NCBI GenBank assembly: GCA_964655005.1
Contig: CAZZKE010000025.1
Coordinates: 1-34,970 of the forward strand
Reading direction: 5' to 3'
DNA from: CAZZKE01 sp964655005
GTDB taxonomy: Bacteria > Pseudomonadota > Alphaproteobacteria > Rhodospirillales > JABHCV01
DNA: 34,970 nt
Part shown: positions 8,256-16,761 of the stretch, piece by piece
Numbering within the stretch: the stretch's first letter is position 1
How the letters are laid out: every line of letters begins with the position of its first letter
Notes under the pieces: model-generated
Seen by the model: the letters and a program-made list of their open reading frames with translations, nothing else
Databases searched by the model: none
Told to the model about the DNA's origin: nothing
Program-made: the position numbers and the translations under genes

Positions 8256-10646
8256 CTATTCCCTTGTCTTCAGCACGGCGATCAGATCAAGCCTGTTGAT
8301 CCGGCGGCTGACAATCAGTCCCGAGACCACGGCGGCGGCGATAACCAGGATTATGGCACGGCCATAGGTCGCGGGTTCGACAATCAGCGGGATACGATAA
8401 AGTTCGGTATCCAGCCCCAGCGCCATCAGCCAGGCCAGGCCATAACCCAAAACGCTGCCCATGGGCAGGGCGATCAGGGCGATCAGGGCCAGTTCGCCCA
8501 ACAGGATGTATGCGGCCTCGCCACGGGTAAAGCCCATGACGCGAAGACTGGCCAGTTCCCGCCCGCGTTCCGACAGGGTCACCCGGGCGGCATTGTAAAC
8601 GACGCCGATGGCGATCAGGGCGGCGAAGACAACATACATTAAGATCATGATATCTATGGATTCCGCGATGGTGCGGCGGAAGGTCGCCAGCGATTCCTTT
8701 TGCATGGTCACGCCGGCAACGGCGGGAGTCTCTTTCAGGGCTTTGTAAAATTCATCGGCGGCGTTGTCATCTATCTTCAGATAAACCCCGGACACCGAAG
8801 GGCCTTCACCCATGAAGCGGTTAAGCGCCGCCATGTCCATATATGCGGCGAGCCCGAAGTATTCCTTGGCCAACGCCGTGACCGGCAGAACCTTGATCGC
8901 CCGGCGCCCGGTCAGGGCCTTTACGGTAACATCGTCCCCGGCGCCGCAGCCCAGAATCTCCGCCAATTTGTCGGATAACACGATGCCTTCCGGCGGGGCG
9001 TATATTTGCCGCTGATTTACGTCGAGCAACCGGTTCAGACTGGCCCCGGCGTCAAGCCCGACCAGGCCCACCCGCCGCGACCGCGAACCGCATTCCAGCC
9101 TGACCGGCGCCGCCCGGAAACCTTCCGCCAGCACCACCCCCGGAAGGCGCCGCGCATCGCTCAGAACCATCGGCGGCAACGGATCATGAAAGCTGACGGT
9201 AGCGTCCTGACGCATCGACTGAAAGAATTGCACATCGAGCAGAAAATCAATTGAATCGAAGGTAAAAAGTGCGCCGACCATAATCGCCACCGACATCGCG
9301 ACCCCCAGCGCAGTCATTACCGTTCGCATGGGCCAGCGCCACAAATGGCGAAAAATCATGCGGGTCGGCTGCCCCATCATGCGTTCCGGTATCAGGCTCG
9401 CCAATACCGATTTACGATAGCTGGTCGGGGCGGGCGGGGCCATGGCGACGGCTGGTTCCAGGCGCACCGCCCCGCGCACCGCATTGGCGGCGCCAAGCAG
9501 ACCGGCGACCATGCTGACCAGTCCGGAAGCGGCCATCACCCTGGCATCGAAACGATAATACAGAAACGGGAAACGGTAAAACCGGGCGTACATTTCGGTT
9601 ATTTCCCGCCCCAGCCAGTCCCCGACGGCGAACCCCAGCAGCGTTCCCAGAACGACCAGCGCCGCCGAAAAAAGGAAATAGTGCAGGCCAATTTCCCAGC
9701 CGCTATAACCGAACGCCTTGAACACGCCTATTTGTTCCCGTTCGGTTCCGACCAGCCGGGTAATTACGATGTTCAGCAGAAACGCCGCGACGCCAAGAAA
9801 TATCACCGGGCCGACCCGGCCAAAATTAACCAGTTGATCCAGTTCGCTGCTCAGGAAAGAGTTCGATTGATGATCCTTGCGATCATAGGCGCCGATGCCG
9901 CCATAGGGTTCCAGCAACCGGTCCAGACGTTCGATCACCGCCGCCCGGGAAGCGCCGCGCAACAGGGTCAGGCTTAAATCGTTAAACGCCCCATCCATGT
10001 CGAAAGCCGCCGCCAGGGCCTTGCGGTTCATCCAGATCACACCGAAGCGCCGGTCATCGGGCATCATTTCCCCCGGCGGGATGGTGTAGACATATTCCGG
10101 AGACAACACCGTACCGACCACCCTTAAATTCCGTTTGGCGCCGTTGATTATGGCCGACAAGCCGTCACCGATATTCAGGCTATTGGCCTGGGCGAAGGTT
10201 TCCCCCAGCAGGGCTTCGTCGGCATGGTCCGGTTCGGGCCAGCGACCGGACCGCAACACGACCTTGTTCAGGCCATTTTCATGGTCGGCGGCCAGCGACA
10301 CCAGCCTGCCGGTAACCGGCTGGATAACCCCCGGCACATCCAGGGTGACATCGGCGACGACGCGCGTTTCCACTGCCGTGACGCCTTCGATACGGGCGAC
10401 TTTCCGGGCCAGACGTTCCGGCGCCCGCTTGACCGCCGCGAACACATCGGCGAAGCGGTAGCGCTGGTAATAGGCATCGCGGGTTTCAATCAGCGAACCC
10501 AGCGTCCCGAACGACATCACCGCCAGCGCGACCCCCGCCCCGATGACCATGGCGATAGCCAGCACCTGCCCTTTCAGCCGCCACAAGTCGCGCAGCAACT
10601 TGCGCTCCAGAACCTTAAGGGCAAACATGGTTTGAAACCCGGTCAT
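8256..10646 (-). CDS. ABC exporter permease with two FtsX-type halves
   Basis: A 796-residue inner-membrane permease. The protein reads as two related halves. Each has one membrane helix near its start (about 28-46, and again after the RMIFRHLWRWPMRTVMTALG segment near residue 440), a large periplasmic MacB-like region, and a three-helix FtsX domain (around 270-390 and 670-790). Half-size relatives such as MacB and LolC/LolE carry a single copy, so this is a double-length FtsX permease. The reading frame is open further upstream, to 10763. I chose the ATG at 10646 because it follows the ATPase stop codon by 7 bases, has AGGGA upstream, and begins at the point where conserved-looking sequence starts. 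Together with the flanking ATPase and adaptor it should form a MacAB/DevBCA-like exporter of a lipid, peptide or small molecule. The substrate is unknown. Confidence 0.87.
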   Translation of the reverse strand: MTGFQTMFALKVLERKLLRDLWRLKGQVLAIAMVIGAGVALAVMSFGTLGSLIETRDAYYQRYRFADVFAAVKRAPERLARKVARIEGVTAVETRVVADVTLDVPGVIQPVTGRLVSLAADHENGLNKVVLRSGRWPEPDHADEALLGETFAQANSLNIGDGLSAIINGAKRNLRVVGTVLSPEYVYTIPPGEMMPDDRRFGVIWMNRKALAAAFDMDGAFNDLSLTLLRGASRAAVIERLDRLLEPYGGIGAYDRKDHQSNSFLSSELDQLVNFGRVGPVIFLGVAAFLLNIVITRLVGTEREQIGVFKAFGYSGWEIGLHYFLFSAALVVLGTLLGFAVGDWLGREITEMYARFYRFPFLYYRFDARVMAASGLVSMVAGLLGAANAVRGAVRLEPAVAMAPPAPTSYRKSVLASLIPERMMGQPTRMIFRHLWRWPMRTVMTALGVAMSVAIMVGALFTFDSIDFLLDVQFFQSMRQDATVSFHDPLPPMVLSDARRLPGVVLAEGFRAAPVRLECGSRSRRVGLVGLDAGASLNRLLDVNQRQIYAPPEGIVLSDKLAEILGCGAGDDVTVKALTGRRAIKVLPVTALAKEYFGLAAYMDMAALNRFMGEGPSVSGVYLKIDDNAADEFYKALKETPAVAGVTMQKESLATFRRTIAESIDIMILMYVVFAALIAIGVVYNAARVTLSERGRELASLRVMGFTRGEAAYILLGELALIALIALPMGSVLGYGLAWLMALGLDTELYRIPLIVEPATYGRAIILVIAAAVVSGLIVSRRINRLDLIAVLKTRE

Positions 10647-10653
10647 CGCATCC

Positions 10654-11388
10654 CTACCATTCCAGTTCCCTGGCCCGTACCTTATGCCGGTTTTCGACGT
10701 TCGCCGTGATGCTGCCGTCGACGAATGAAACGACCCGGTCGGCCATCTGCGCAATTGACGCATTATGGGTTATCACTGCCGTCGTCGTCGCCAGTTCCGC
10801 GTTCACTTTTTCAATCGCTTCCATGACCACGGTGCCGGTCTTGCTGTCCAGCGCCCCGGTCGGTTCATCGCACAGCAGCACATCCGGGCGCTTGGCGATG
10901 GCGCGTGCAATGGCAACCCGCTGCTGTTCGCCACCCGATAGCTGGGCCGGGAAATGTTCCAGACGATTGCCCAGGCCGACCAGTTCAAGGGCCTCGCCCG
11001 GCATCATGGGGTGTTCGGCGATTTCGGTCACCAGGGCGACATTTTCCAGCGCCGTCAGGCTGGGAATCAGATTATAGAACTGAAACACGAAACCCATATG
11101 GTTGCGCCGGAACATGGTCAGGTCCCGGTCGTCCATGCCGGTCAGTTCACGACCGCGGAAGAACACCCGGCCCGCCGTCGGCCGGTCAATGCCGCCAATG
11201 ATGTTCAGCAGCGTCGACTTGCCGCTGCCGGACGGGCCGAGCAGGACCGCCAGTTCGCCTTCGAACAGGTCCAGATCGACGCCGCGAAGCGCGTGCACAT
11301 CGACGTCGCCGGCATGATAGACCTTGGTAATATTACCAGCCCGGAATATGATCGGGCGTTGCACCGCTGTTTCCCGGTTATCCGGCAT
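10654..11388 (-). CDS. ABC exporter ATP-binding protein (MacB/LolD/FtsE type)
   Basis: A 244-residue ATPase. Walker A GPSGSGKST is at 51-59, the Q-loop glutamine at about 103, the signature LSGGEQQR at 150-157, Walker B ending CDEPTG at 173-178, followed by the D-loop ALD. The spacing and the VFQFYNLIPSLTALENV segment are typical of the LolD/MacB/FtsE group that drives FtsX-type permeases. The frame is open upstream to 11919, but that part looks non-coding and overlaps the divergent gene at 11535. The ATG at 11388 has GAAGGGA about 8 bases upstream and begins where ABC homology begins. It is the first gene of the three-gene minus-strand operon. The 146-base spacer to the divergent TldD/PmbA gene must hold its promoter. 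Confidence 0.92.
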   Translation of the reverse strand: MPDNRETAVQRPIIFRAGNITKVYHAGDVDVHALRGVDLDLFEGELAVLLGPSGSGKSTLLNIIGGIDRPTAGRVFFRGRELTGMDDRDLTMFRRNHMGFVFQFYNLIPSLTALENVALVTEIAEHPMMPGEALELVGLGNRLEHFPAQLSGGEQQRVAIARAIAKRPDVLLCDEPTGALDSKTGTVVMEAIEKVNAELATTTAVITHNASIAQMADRVVSFVDGSITANVENRHKVRARELEW

Positions 11389-11466
11389 CGACGATCGTCC
11401 CTTCGATCGGATAAAACCGGGAATCATTGTACAGCAATTATTCCCGTCGCCTTGCTTTTTTCTCCC

Positions 11467-11495
11467 TTGGCCCCCACCTTCAAGTTCCCTACATT
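11467..11495 (+). promoter_or_regulatory. Candidate sigma-70-type promoter of the PmbA-family gene
   Basis: TTGGCC (11467-11472), a 17-base spacer and TACATT (11490-11495) lie in the divergent spacer, about 40 bases before the GTG start at 11535. Each box matches 4 of 6 consensus positions with ideal spacing. This is a pattern match only. Confidence 0.4.
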
Positions 11496-11534
11496 CACAG
11501 TCCCTTCGAAACATATTTCTGAAAGCTTCCATTC

Positions 11535-12896
11535 GTGAGCGACGACAAACCAAGCATCGACCAGGGCCGGGCCCTTGAACTGTTGAGCGACCTGATCGGG
11601 CGCGCCAAAAAATGCGGGGCGGAAAGCGCCGATGCGATTTACATCGACGGTATTTCGCTGTCGCTGTCCCAGCGCCTGGGCAAGCCGGAACATCTGGAAC
11701 GTTCGGAAGGCGCCGATATCGGCCTGCGGGTATTGATCGGCAAACGTCAGGCCATGGTTTCATCGTCGGATTATTCCGCCCTGGCCCTGGATGAGCTTTG
11801 CCAGCGCGCCGTCGCCATGGCCAGGGCGGTGCCGGAAGACCCCTGCTGCGGCCTGGCCGAACCCGGTCAACTGGCCGGCGATACGCCGGATCTGGATTCC
11901 TGCGACCCGGTCGAACCATCCGCCGAGCATCTGGCCGAACTGGCCAGGCGGACGGAAGAGGCGGCGATGGCGGTTCCCGGGGTCAGCAATTCCGAAGGGG
12001 CGCAGGCGGCCTGGGGCATGAATACGGTGGCGCTGGCGGCATCGAACGGATTCGCCCGCAGTTATTCCAATTCCCGCCATTCCCTGAGCGCTTCCGTCCT
12101 GGCCGGTGAGGGCGCCGGCATGGAACGGGATTACGATTACGCATCCACCGTGTACGGCGAGGACCTGCGCACACCGGAAGATATCGGCCAGAGCGCCGGC
12201 CAAAAGGCGGTCCGGCGCCTGGGGCCGCGCAAGGCCGAAACCAGCGCCGTTCCGGTTATCTTCGACCCGCGTGTATCGGGTGGCCTGGTCAGCCATCTGG
12301 CCAGCGCCATCAATGGCGCCGCCATCGCGCGGGGAACATCCTTTTTGAAAGACAAAATGGGGCAGCGGCTGTTCCCGGCGGCGATCAATATTTTCGATGA
12401 CCCGCACCGCAAGCGGGGCCTGAAATCACGCCCGTTCGACGCCGAAGGCATCGCCACGCAGAACCGCAAGCTGATCGAAAACGGCGTCTTGCAGGGCTGG
12501 ATCATGGATCTGCGATCGGCCCGGCAACTGGGCCTGGAAACAACCGGAAACGCCGGTCGCGGAACATCTTCACCGCCTTCGCCATCACCCAGCAATATAT
12601 ATCTGGAAGCGGGCGAGGTGACCCCGGACGAGTTGATGGCGGACATTAAACAGGGCCTGTACGTGACCGAACTGATCGGCTTCGGGATCAACGGCGTGAC
12701 CGGTGATTATTCCCGGGGGGCCAGCGGTTTCTGGATCGAAGACGGCCGGATATCGTATCCGGTCAACGAAATCACCATCGCCGGAAATCTGCTCGGCATG
12801 TTCGCCCACCTGACGGCGGCCGATGATCTGGTATTCCGCTACGGCGCCGATGCGCCGACCGTGCGCGTCGATGGAATGACCCTGGCCGGCGCCTGA
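11535..12896 (+). CDS. pmbA: TldD/PmbA-family metalloprotease subunit (TldE/PmbA)
   Basis: A 453-residue protein of the TldD/TldE family, cytoplasmic partners that form a heterodimeric metallopeptidase. In other bacteria they trim modified peptides such as microcin B17 and degrade CcdA. The closest match by eye is the TldE/PmbA side: the C-terminal segment around residues 375-410 carries GFGINGVTGDYSRGASGFW, and TTGNAGRG lies near 335. I saw no HExxxH zinc motif, as expected for PmbA, since the metal site lies in TldD. The start is a GTG at 11535; no in-frame ATG lies near. A TldD partner gene is not in the window. The gene is divergent from the ABC exporter operon and is followed after 69 bases by msbA. 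Whether it shares a role with the exporter is open. Confidence 0.9.
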   Translation: MSDDKPSIDQGRALELLSDLIGRAKKCGAESADAIYIDGISLSLSQRLGKPEHLERSEGADIGLRVLIGKRQAMVSSSDYSALALDELCQRAVAMARAVPEDPCCGLAEPGQLAGDTPDLDSCDPVEPSAEHLAELARRTEEAAMAVPGVSNSEGAQAAWGMNTVALAASNGFARSYSNSRHSLSASVLAGEGAGMERDYDYASTVYGEDLRTPEDIGQSAGQKAVRRLGPRKAETSAVPVIFDPRVSGGLVSHLASAINGAAIARGTSFLKDKMGQRLFPAAINIFDDPHRKRGLKSRPFDAEGIATQNRKLIENGVLQGWIMDLRSARQLGLETTGNAGRGTSSPPSPSPSNIYLEAGEVTPDELMADIKQGLYVTELIGFGINGVTGDYSRGASGFWIEDGRISYPVNEITIAGNLLGMFAHLTAADDLVFRYGADAPTVRVDGMTLAGA

Positions 12897-12905
12897 GGGA
12901 AATCC

Positions 12906-12934
12906 TTAACCGCAAACAGCCACCGTGCTATGGT
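12906..12934 (+). promoter_or_regulatory. Candidate promoter of the lipid A operon
   Basis: TTAACC (12906-12911), a 17-base spacer and TATGGT (12929-12934) with an upstream TG-C extension lie in the 69-base spacer between pmbA and msbA. This resembles the TTGACC-N17-TATGNT form often seen in alphaproteobacteria. It would give a leader of about 25 bases before the TTG start at 12966. Pattern match only. Confidence 0.45.
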
Positions 12935-12965
12935 CCGGGTCCGTATCACGGGGGAATAAATAGCC

Positions 12966-14780
12966 TTGCATAACCGGTCCTTATCTAAAGAATACCGCCA
13001 TCATTCGACCCTTGACCTGATGGTCCGCCTGATCCGCGAAAGCGTCCGCCCTTACACCGGCTGGATCGCCGGGGCGGTATTGTTCATGCTGGTGGTATCG
13101 GCCACGACCGGCCTGTCGGCATGGCTGATGCAGCCCGTAGTCGATGATATATTCATCGCTAAAAGCGAAAGTGCCCTGTGGTGGATCAGCTTCGCGGTAA
13201 TCGCCACGTTCGCCGTTAAGGGGGTCGCCAACTATGCCCAGACCACGATGATAAGCCGGGTCGGGCTGAAGATTATCGCCGACACTCAAAACAGGCTGTA
13301 TGCGCATCTGGCGCGCATGGATCTGGGCTTCTTTCACGACAACCCGACCGGCACCCTGATCTCGCGCTTCACCGTCGATATCGCCATGATGCGCAACGTC
13401 GTCTCCAATGCGCTGACCAGCCTGGGCAAGGACCTGATGAGTCTGATCGCGCTGGTCGGCGTGATGTTCTACCAGAACTGGGAACTGGCGGCGATCTCGC
13501 TGTTCGTGTTTCCCGTGGCGATTTTGCCGATTTCCCGGCTGGGCCGGCGAATTCGCAAGGTGACGGCCAACACCCAGGCGGAAACCGGGCTGTTCATGAC
13601 CCTGCTGGAACAAACCTTCCAGGGTATCCGGGTGGTCAAGGCCTATGGCATGGAAGATTATGAAAAAGAGCGGGTCGGCGGCCTGATCAATAAGATATTT
13701 GGCCTGACGTACAAATCGGCGCGAATCAGGGCCTTGTCCAGCCCGATTATGGAAACCCTGGGCGGGCTCGCCGTGGCCGTGGTCATCGCCTATGGCGGGT
13801 TGCAGGTGATCGGCGGGGCGATTGAACCGGGCGCCTTTTTTTCGTTCATTACCGCCCTGCTGATGGCTTACGAGCCAATGAAGCGGTTGGCCAACCTGAA
13901 CGCCAACATTCAGGAAGGCCTAGCCGGGGTGGGGCGGTTGTTCGACCTGCTGGATATCGAACCCGACATCGTGGACCGGCCCGGCGCCCGGACGCTGAAC
14001 AAGGTCAACGGCGATATCAGCCTGACCGGCGTGACCTTTTCCTATGACAAGATCAATCCGGCCCTGAACGGCGTCGACCTGACCGTGCCGGCCGGCAAAC
14101 GGGTCGCCCTGGTCGGCCCTTCGGGGGCCGGCAAGTCAACCATACTCAACCTGATTCCGCGTTTTTACGATATTGATTCCGGGGCGGTGCTGATCGACGG
14201 CATCGACGTGCGCGAGGTGACCATGGCCTCGCTGCACGCCAGCATTGCGCTGGTCAGTCAGGAAATAACCCTTTTCGATGACACCATCCGCGCCAACATA
14301 GCCTATGGCCGGGCCGGGGCCAGCGAACAGGAAATAGTAGAGGCCGCGAAAAACGCCGCCGCCGATGATTTTATCCGCGCCCTGCCCGATGGCTACGACA
14401 CCATGGTCGGCGAACAGGGCGTGCGGCTGTCGGGCGGCCAGCGGCAACGCCTGACAATCGCCCGGGCGATGCTGAAAAACGCCCCGATCCTGCTGCTGGA
14501 CGAGGCGACTTCGGCGCTGGATACGCAATCCGAGCGCCAGGTGCAGGCCGCCCTGGACGAACTGATGAGCGGTCGCACGACGCTGGTCATAGCCCACCGG
14601 TTATCGACGGTAGTAGATGCCGATTTGATTTATGTGATCGACGGCGGTCGCGTTATCGAACACGGCAGCCACGCCGAATTGCTGGATCGCGGCGGCGCCT
14701 ATGCCCGGCTATGCGCCTTGCAATTCACCGACGATTATCCGACCGCCAAAGCCAAAAACACTGTTGAGACCCGACCGTGA
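12966..14780 (+). CDS. msbA: MsbA-type lipid A export ABC transporter
   Basis: A 604-residue half-transporter that forms a homodimer and flips core-lipid A across the inner membrane. The N-terminal two thirds hold six membrane helices (first at about residues 34-55, with the second near 75). The C-terminal nucleotide-binding domain has Walker A GPSGAGKST at 384-392, LSGGQRQR from 488 and Walker B LLLDEATSALD near 507. The chosen start is TTG at 12966, with GGGGGA about 10 bases upstream; the next in-frame ATG (13020) would remove 18 residues before the first helix and is a possible alternative. It opens a run of five genes that overlap or touch, all for lipid A/LPS, which supports MsbA over a generic multidrug exporter. 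Its stop codon overlaps the next start by 4 bases. Confidence 0.92.
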   Translation: MHNRSLSKEYRHHSTLDLMVRLIRESVRPYTGWIAGAVLFMLVVSATTGLSAWLMQPVVDDIFIAKSESALWWISFAVIATFAVKGVANYAQTTMISRVGLKIIADTQNRLYAHLARMDLGFFHDNPTGTLISRFTVDIAMMRNVVSNALTSLGKDLMSLIALVGVMFYQNWELAAISLFVFPVAILPISRLGRRIRKVTANTQAETGLFMTLLEQTFQGIRVVKAYGMEDYEKERVGGLINKIFGLTYKSARIRALSSPIMETLGGLAVAVVIAYGGLQVIGGAIEPGAFFSFITALLMAYEPMKRLANLNANIQEGLAGVGRLFDLLDIEPDIVDRPGARTLNKVNGDISLTGVTFSYDKINPALNGVDLTVPAGKRVALVGPSGAGKSTILNLIPRFYDIDSGAVLIDGIDVREVTMASLHASIALVSQEITLFDDTIRANIAYGRAGASEQEIVEAAKNAAADDFIRALPDGYDTMVGEQGVRLSGGQRQRLTIARAMLKNAPILLLDEATSALDTQSERQVQAALDELMSGRTTLVIAHRLSTVVDADLIYVIDGGRVIEHGSHAELLDRGGAYARLCALQFTDDYPTAKAKNTVETRP

Positions 14781-15481
14781 GCCTGAGCAAAAGAATTTTC
14801 GACAGCGAATTGGGCCGCCGGTTACTGTGTATGGTGGCCGCTTCATTCATTCGCCTTGTCTACCTTTCCAATCGCTGGACGGTCATCGGCGGCGACATTC
14901 CGAAAGAGTTCTGGGATCAGGACCGACCTTTTATCCTGTGCTTGTGGCATGGTCGATTGATGATGATGCCATTTTGCTGGAATCGCAAAAAACCTATTCA
15001 TGCGCTGGTATCGCAACACCGTGACGGGCGGCTGATATCCGGAATTTTCGCCCATTTCAAGATCGGGACGATAACCGGATCGACCAGTCGGGGTGGCGCT
15101 TCGGCGCTGCGCCGGATGATCCGCGCAATAAGGGCCGGCGACTGGATCGGGATCACCCCGGACGGGCCACGCGGGCCGCGCATGCGGGTGACGGATGGCA
15201 TCGTCACCCTGGCGCGGATTACCAATACGCCGATAATTCCGGTGACCTACAGCGTCCGTCGCCGCCGGGTGTTCGGCTCATGGGACCGGTTTATCGCCGC
15301 CCTGCCGTTCAGCCGCGGCGTGTTTGTCTGGGGCCAGCCGATCATAGTCCCCGACACCACGGAAAAGGATGCGCTGGAACGGTCCCGCCGCGAAATCGAA
15401 CAGGCGCTGAACGCCCTTTGCGCCGAAGCCGACCGGCTATGCGGGCACGAACCCATCGAAGCCGCGGATGTCGAACCATGA
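14777..15481 (+). CDS. DUF374 lysophospholipid acyltransferase-like protein (LpxJ-like)
   Basis: A 234-residue protein with a hydrophobic N-terminus (about residues 15-32). The DUF374 landmarks are visible: LCLWHGRLMMMP near 55-66, SQHRDGRL near 75, STSRGGASALR near 96 and GITPDGPRGP near 119. DUF374 belongs to the lysophospholipid acyltransferase superfamily. A member from Helicobacter/Campylobacter, LpxJ, is a secondary acyltransferase of lipid A, so an acyl transfer onto a lipid A precursor is a reasonable inference here. Context supports it: the GTG start overlaps the msbA stop codon (GTGA) and the stop overlaps the waaA start (ATGA). A classical LpxL-type enzyme is encoded three genes downstream, so the two may add different chains. 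Which position or acyl donor it uses cannot be read from the sequence. Confidence 0.88.
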   Translation: MSLSKRIFDSELGRRLLCMVAASFIRLVYLSNRWTVIGGDIPKEFWDQDRPFILCLWHGRLMMMPFCWNRKKPIHALVSQHRDGRLISGIFAHFKIGTITGSTSRGGASALRRMIRAIRAGDWIGITPDGPRGPRMRVTDGIVTLARITNTPIIPVTYSVRRRRVFGSWDRFIAALPFSRGVFVWGQPIIVPDTTEKDALERSRREIEQALNALCAEADRLCGHEPIEAADVEP

Positions 15482-16761
15482 TGCTGACGCTGTACCGTGG
15501 GTTGACGGCGTTGGGCGGACCGCTGATCGCGATTTACCTGTCGCGGCGCATGGCCGGCGGCAAGGAAGACCCGGACCGCTTCGGCGAACGGCTGGGGCGG
15601 CCAGGGCGGCCCCGCCCGGATGGCCAACTGGTTTGGCTGCACGCCGCCAGCGTCGGCGAATCGATGTCTTTGCTGCCGCTGATCAATCGCCTGCATGACG
15701 GCTGGCCGCAATGGAATATCCTGCTTACCACCGGCACCGTGACATCGGCCAGGATGATGCGGGAACGGCTGCCGGAACGGGCCATGCATCAATATTTGCC
15801 GGTGGACAGACCGGCTTACGTGAAAAGGTTTCTCGATCATTGGCGACCGCAACTGGCGTTATGGGCGGAATCGGAATTCTGGCCGAACATGATCGACGCC
15901 GCATTGCGGCGAAATATTCGGCTTATCCTGATCAATGGCCGCATTTCGCAGGCATCCTTCAAGACCTGGCGGCTGCTGCCCGGAATGATCGCCAGGCTGC
16001 TGTCCGGATTTTCGCTGTGCCTGGGCCAGACGGAACCGGATACCGAACGGCTGCGAAAGCTTGGCGCCGATAACGCCAAATGCCTCGGCAACCTTAAATT
16101 CGCCTCGGCCCCGCTGCCCGCCGATAAGGCCGAATTGGCCCGTCTGGGAAAACTGGTCGGCGACAGGCCGTGCTGGATGGTCGCCAGCAGTCACCCCGGC
16201 GAAGAAGCCATGGCCGGGCGTGTCCAGCAAGCGCTGAAACAATCCCACCCCGGCCTGTTGACCATTATCGTGCCGCGCCATCCCGAACGCGGCGGCGCAA
16301 TCGCCGCCGAACTGGCGACGCCGGGAACCCGCGTCGCGCGACGTTCGCAAGGACAGGATATTGCCGAAAATACCGATATCTACCTGGCCGATACGCTGGG
16401 CGAACTGGGGCTGTTGTACCGGCTTTGCCCGATTACCCTGATCGGCAAGTCATTAATCGGCAAAGGTGGACAAAACCCGTTGGAACCGGCGCGCCTGGGC
16501 AGCGCCCTGATTATGGGACCGCACATGGGTAATTTCGAAGAAATCGCCGTCGCCCTGAAAACCGCCGGGGGCTGCCTTGAAGTAGCCCATGAAGCAGCAT
16601 TGCTCGAAGCGCTGTCCCGGCTGATGGACAGCCCCGCCGAACGGGACGCTCTGAGCCGTGCGGCGGCGGCAATAGCCGCCACCGAAGACAATGTGCTGGA
16701 CGCGATAACGGGTGAACTGGCGCCATACCTTGCGGCGGGGGGCGGCGATGCGCGCGCCTGA
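15478..16761 (+). CDS. waaA: 3-deoxy-D-manno-octulosonic acid (Kdo) transferase
   Basis: A 427-residue membrane-associated glycosyltransferase (family GT30) that transfers Kdo from CMP-Kdo to lipid IVA. It has an N-terminal membrane anchor (about residues 5-20) and RFGERLGRPG near 35-45, where the catalytic base glutamate of the family lies. LHAASVGE follows near 56, LWAESEFWPN near 125, a GQTEPDTERL segment near 182 and the C-terminal GKSLIGKGGQNPLEPA near 322-337. The length matches the family. The frame is open upstream to 15280, but the ATG at 15478 overlaps the stop codon of the previous gene as ATGA and begins the normal N-terminus; a second ATG follows at once. The gene overlaps lpxK by 14 bases at its end. 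Confidence 0.95.
   Translation: MMLTLYRGLTALGGPLIAIYLSRRMAGGKEDPDRFGERLGRPGRPRPDGQLVWLHAASVGESMSLLPLINRLHDGWPQWNILLTTGTVTSARMMRERLPERAMHQYLPVDRPAYVKRFLDHWRPQLALWAESEFWPNMIDAALRRNIRLILINGRISQASFKTWRLLPGMIARLLSGFSLCLGQTEPDTERLRKLGADNAKCLGNLKFASAPLPADKAELARLGKLVGDRPCWMVASSHPGEEAMAGRVQQALKQSHPGLLTIIVPRHPERGGAIAAELATPGTRVARRSQGQDIAENTDIYLADTLGELGLLYRLCPITLIGKSLIGKGGQNPLEPARLGSALIMGPHMGNFEEIAVALKTAGGCLEVAHEAALLEALSRLMDSPAERDALSRAAAAIAATEDNVLDAITGELAPYLAAGGGDARA

Noticed and set aside
7305..8642. A 445-codon open frame on the plus strand over the adaptor and permease genes
   Set aside because: It crosses the boundary of two well-supported minus-strand genes and is rich in Gln/Arg/Gly, as expected of an antisense shadow.
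10647..10763. Upstream extension of the permease reading frame to 10763
   Set aside because: The 39 extra residues lie inside the end of the ATPase gene, look non-coding, and the ATG at 10646 has a good ribosome binding site.
11389..11919. Upstream extension of the ATPase frame to 11919
   Set aside because: It overlaps the N-terminal part of the PmbA-family gene on the other strand and is Arg/Pro-rich without ABC features.
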